DNA of 6,353 nucleotides from Acidimicrobiia bacterium (lineage in GTDB: Bacteria; Actinomycetota; Acidimicrobiia; Acidimicrobiales; Ilumatobacteraceae), in assembly GCA_013821025.1 (NCBI GenBank), contig JACDHN010000166.1:1-6353 (forward strand), given 5' to 3'. The notes under the pieces were generated by a model. The model was not told the DNA's origin, ran no database searches, and saw nothing but the letters and a program-made list of their open reading frames with translations. Position 1 is the stretch's first letter, and each line of letters opens with the position of its first letter. Position numbers and translations under genes: made by a program. Of the stretch, positions 5,557 through 6,353 are shown in pieces.

Positions 5557-6353
5557 GTGCGAGTGCTGGCCATCGCTGAGAGCGACGCGTACGCTAAGTG
5601 GTCCGCATGGTTGCTCGAACGCGCGCCGGCAAGCTGGTCGTGTGAGTTCTGCCTGGTGCACTCCGTGATCTCGCCGTCGGATCGCCAGCTGGCGACGGCG
5701 GTCGCAGGAACCCGCTTCGGCTGTGCCGACGTGTCGAGGCACGGCATCGTCGGGCTGCGAAGAAGGATCGTGCGCGATCGGCCCGACGCGGTTGTGCTTG
5801 CAGCGACCGGACCAACTGTGGCAGCCGTCACGGCATCACTCCCGCGTGACCGACCGGTGATCGTCGCTGCGCTCCCGGGCGTCGCCCTGCCGGTCGCCGA
5901 GCGGGCACTGCGCGCCAGGCGTCACGTCGACGTGTTCGTCACCCACAGTCGGCGCGAGCACCAGCTCTATCGCCAAGGGTTCCTGGGCATCGGCGCCGAC
6001 ACGGAGGTAGCGCTGGCGACGCTTCCGTTCCTCGGCCATCACAACGCGTCGGCGAGTCGTGCAGCGTCGACCCGGCCGGTGTTCGCCGCTCAGCCGTCGG
6101 TGCCCACCTCTCGAGCCGAGCGGCTGCAAGCACTGCAGCTGCTCGCCGCGCTCGGACCACCGGCACCGCTGGTGAAGCTGCGGGGGGAACCAGGTGAGCG
6201 GCTCACCCACCGGGAAGCGCACCCGTATCCCGAGCTGTGGCAGGAGCTCGTCGATCGAGGTGTCGTCGACCCCTGCGCGATCGAGTTCGGCGGTGGCCAA
6301 CTGACCGACGCCCTGAGTGAGGCATCCTGCCTCATCACCGTCAGCTCTACGGC
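5557..6353 (+). CDS. DUF6716-type putative glycosyltransferase, 3' end outside window
   Basis: A partial gene of 265 codons, open to the last base, starting with GTG 5557 only 5 bases after the neuB stop, so probably cotranslated. From memory of the family it matches the actinobacterial proteins named DUF6716 putative glycosyltransferase, which often sit beside neuB-like genes. Visible blocks are: RVLAIAESD at the N-terminus; LAATGP (Thr84-Gly85-Pro86); VAALPGVALP; DVFVTHSRRE (125-134); VFAAQPSVPTSRAERL from 175; KLRGEPGERLTHREAHPYPELW from 207 with His222-Pro223; and TVSST with Ser263-Ser264 at the window edge. The alternating hydrophobic strands suggest two Rossmann-like halves, as in GT-B enzymes, and no membrane segment or signal peptide is seen. 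The HP and SS motifs, 41 residues apart, resemble those of bacterial sialyltransferases, which would make it a transferase for the CMP-sugar made upstream; this is inference. GTG 5563 is a less likely start. No strong Shine-Dalgarno is present. Confidence 0.75.
   Translation, partial: MRVLAIAESDAYAKWSAWLLERAPASWSCEFCLVHSVISPSDRQLATAVAGTRFGCADVSRHGIVGLRRRIVRDRPDAVVLAATGPTVAAVTASLPRDRPVIVAALPGVALPVAERALRARRHVDVFVTHSRREHQLYRQGFLGIGADTEVALATLPFLGHHNASASRAASTRPVFAAQPSVPTSRAERLQALQLLAALGPPAPLVKLRGEPGERLTHREAHPYPELWQELVDRGVVDPCAIEFGGGQLTDALSEASCLITVSST

Noticed and set aside
5836..6300. A 154-codon minus-strand frame at the right end
   Set aside because: The plus-strand frame here is open from 5557 to the window end and contains the DUF6716 blocks; the opposite frame looks like composition alone.
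1..6353. Mobile elements, CRISPR arrays, tRNA or rRNA genes
   Set aside because: No transposase or integrase motifs, spaced repeats or cloverleaf-like sequences were seen; the window is filled by ordinary genes with uniform base use.

Overview
The window is dense, GC-rich bacterial DNA with GTG starts at five of its six genes (one start inferred), -10-like boxes set 6-7 bases before start codons, and a short divergent promoter region. This looks like a high-GC actinobacterium, perhaps of the Acidimicrobiia. That assignment rests on style and gene content, not on a marker gene.

Left part, minus strand (1-1916). An AI-2E family membrane permease (762-1916) is followed, with stop and start overlapping, by a Rhizobium etli-type (PF06089) L-asparaginase whose 3' end lies beyond base 1. 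Although truncated by the window, the asparaginase shows every catalytic and zinc-site position expected from the family.

Centre (1917-2030). A divergent promoter region of 114 bases carries a -10-like box for each side, a perfect 9-bp inverted repeat and an overlapping 15-bp dyad. These are the only obvious operator candidates in the window.

Right part, plus strand (2031-6353). A class III PLP aminotransferase comes first. After a 75-base gap with its own -10-like box comes a tight three-gene set: a CMP-nonulosonate synthetase fused to a KdsC-like HAD phosphatase, a compact NeuB-type synthase without the usual C-terminal SAF domain, and an incomplete gene recognised as the DUF6716 putative glycosyltransferase family.

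Read together, the three genes outline the late part of a sialic-acid-like (nonulosonic acid) pathway. NeuB condenses an N-acylmannosamine-type sugar (possibly its 6-phosphate) with PEP, the HAD domain could remove a 9-phosphate, the cytidylyltransferase domain makes the CMP-sugar, and the DUF6716 protein is a plausible transferase. No mannosamine-forming enzyme (NeuC or a NanE-like epimerase) is in the window. The most interesting point is that the DUF6716 protein shows an HP ... SS motif pair spaced much as in known bacterial GT-B sialyltransferases.
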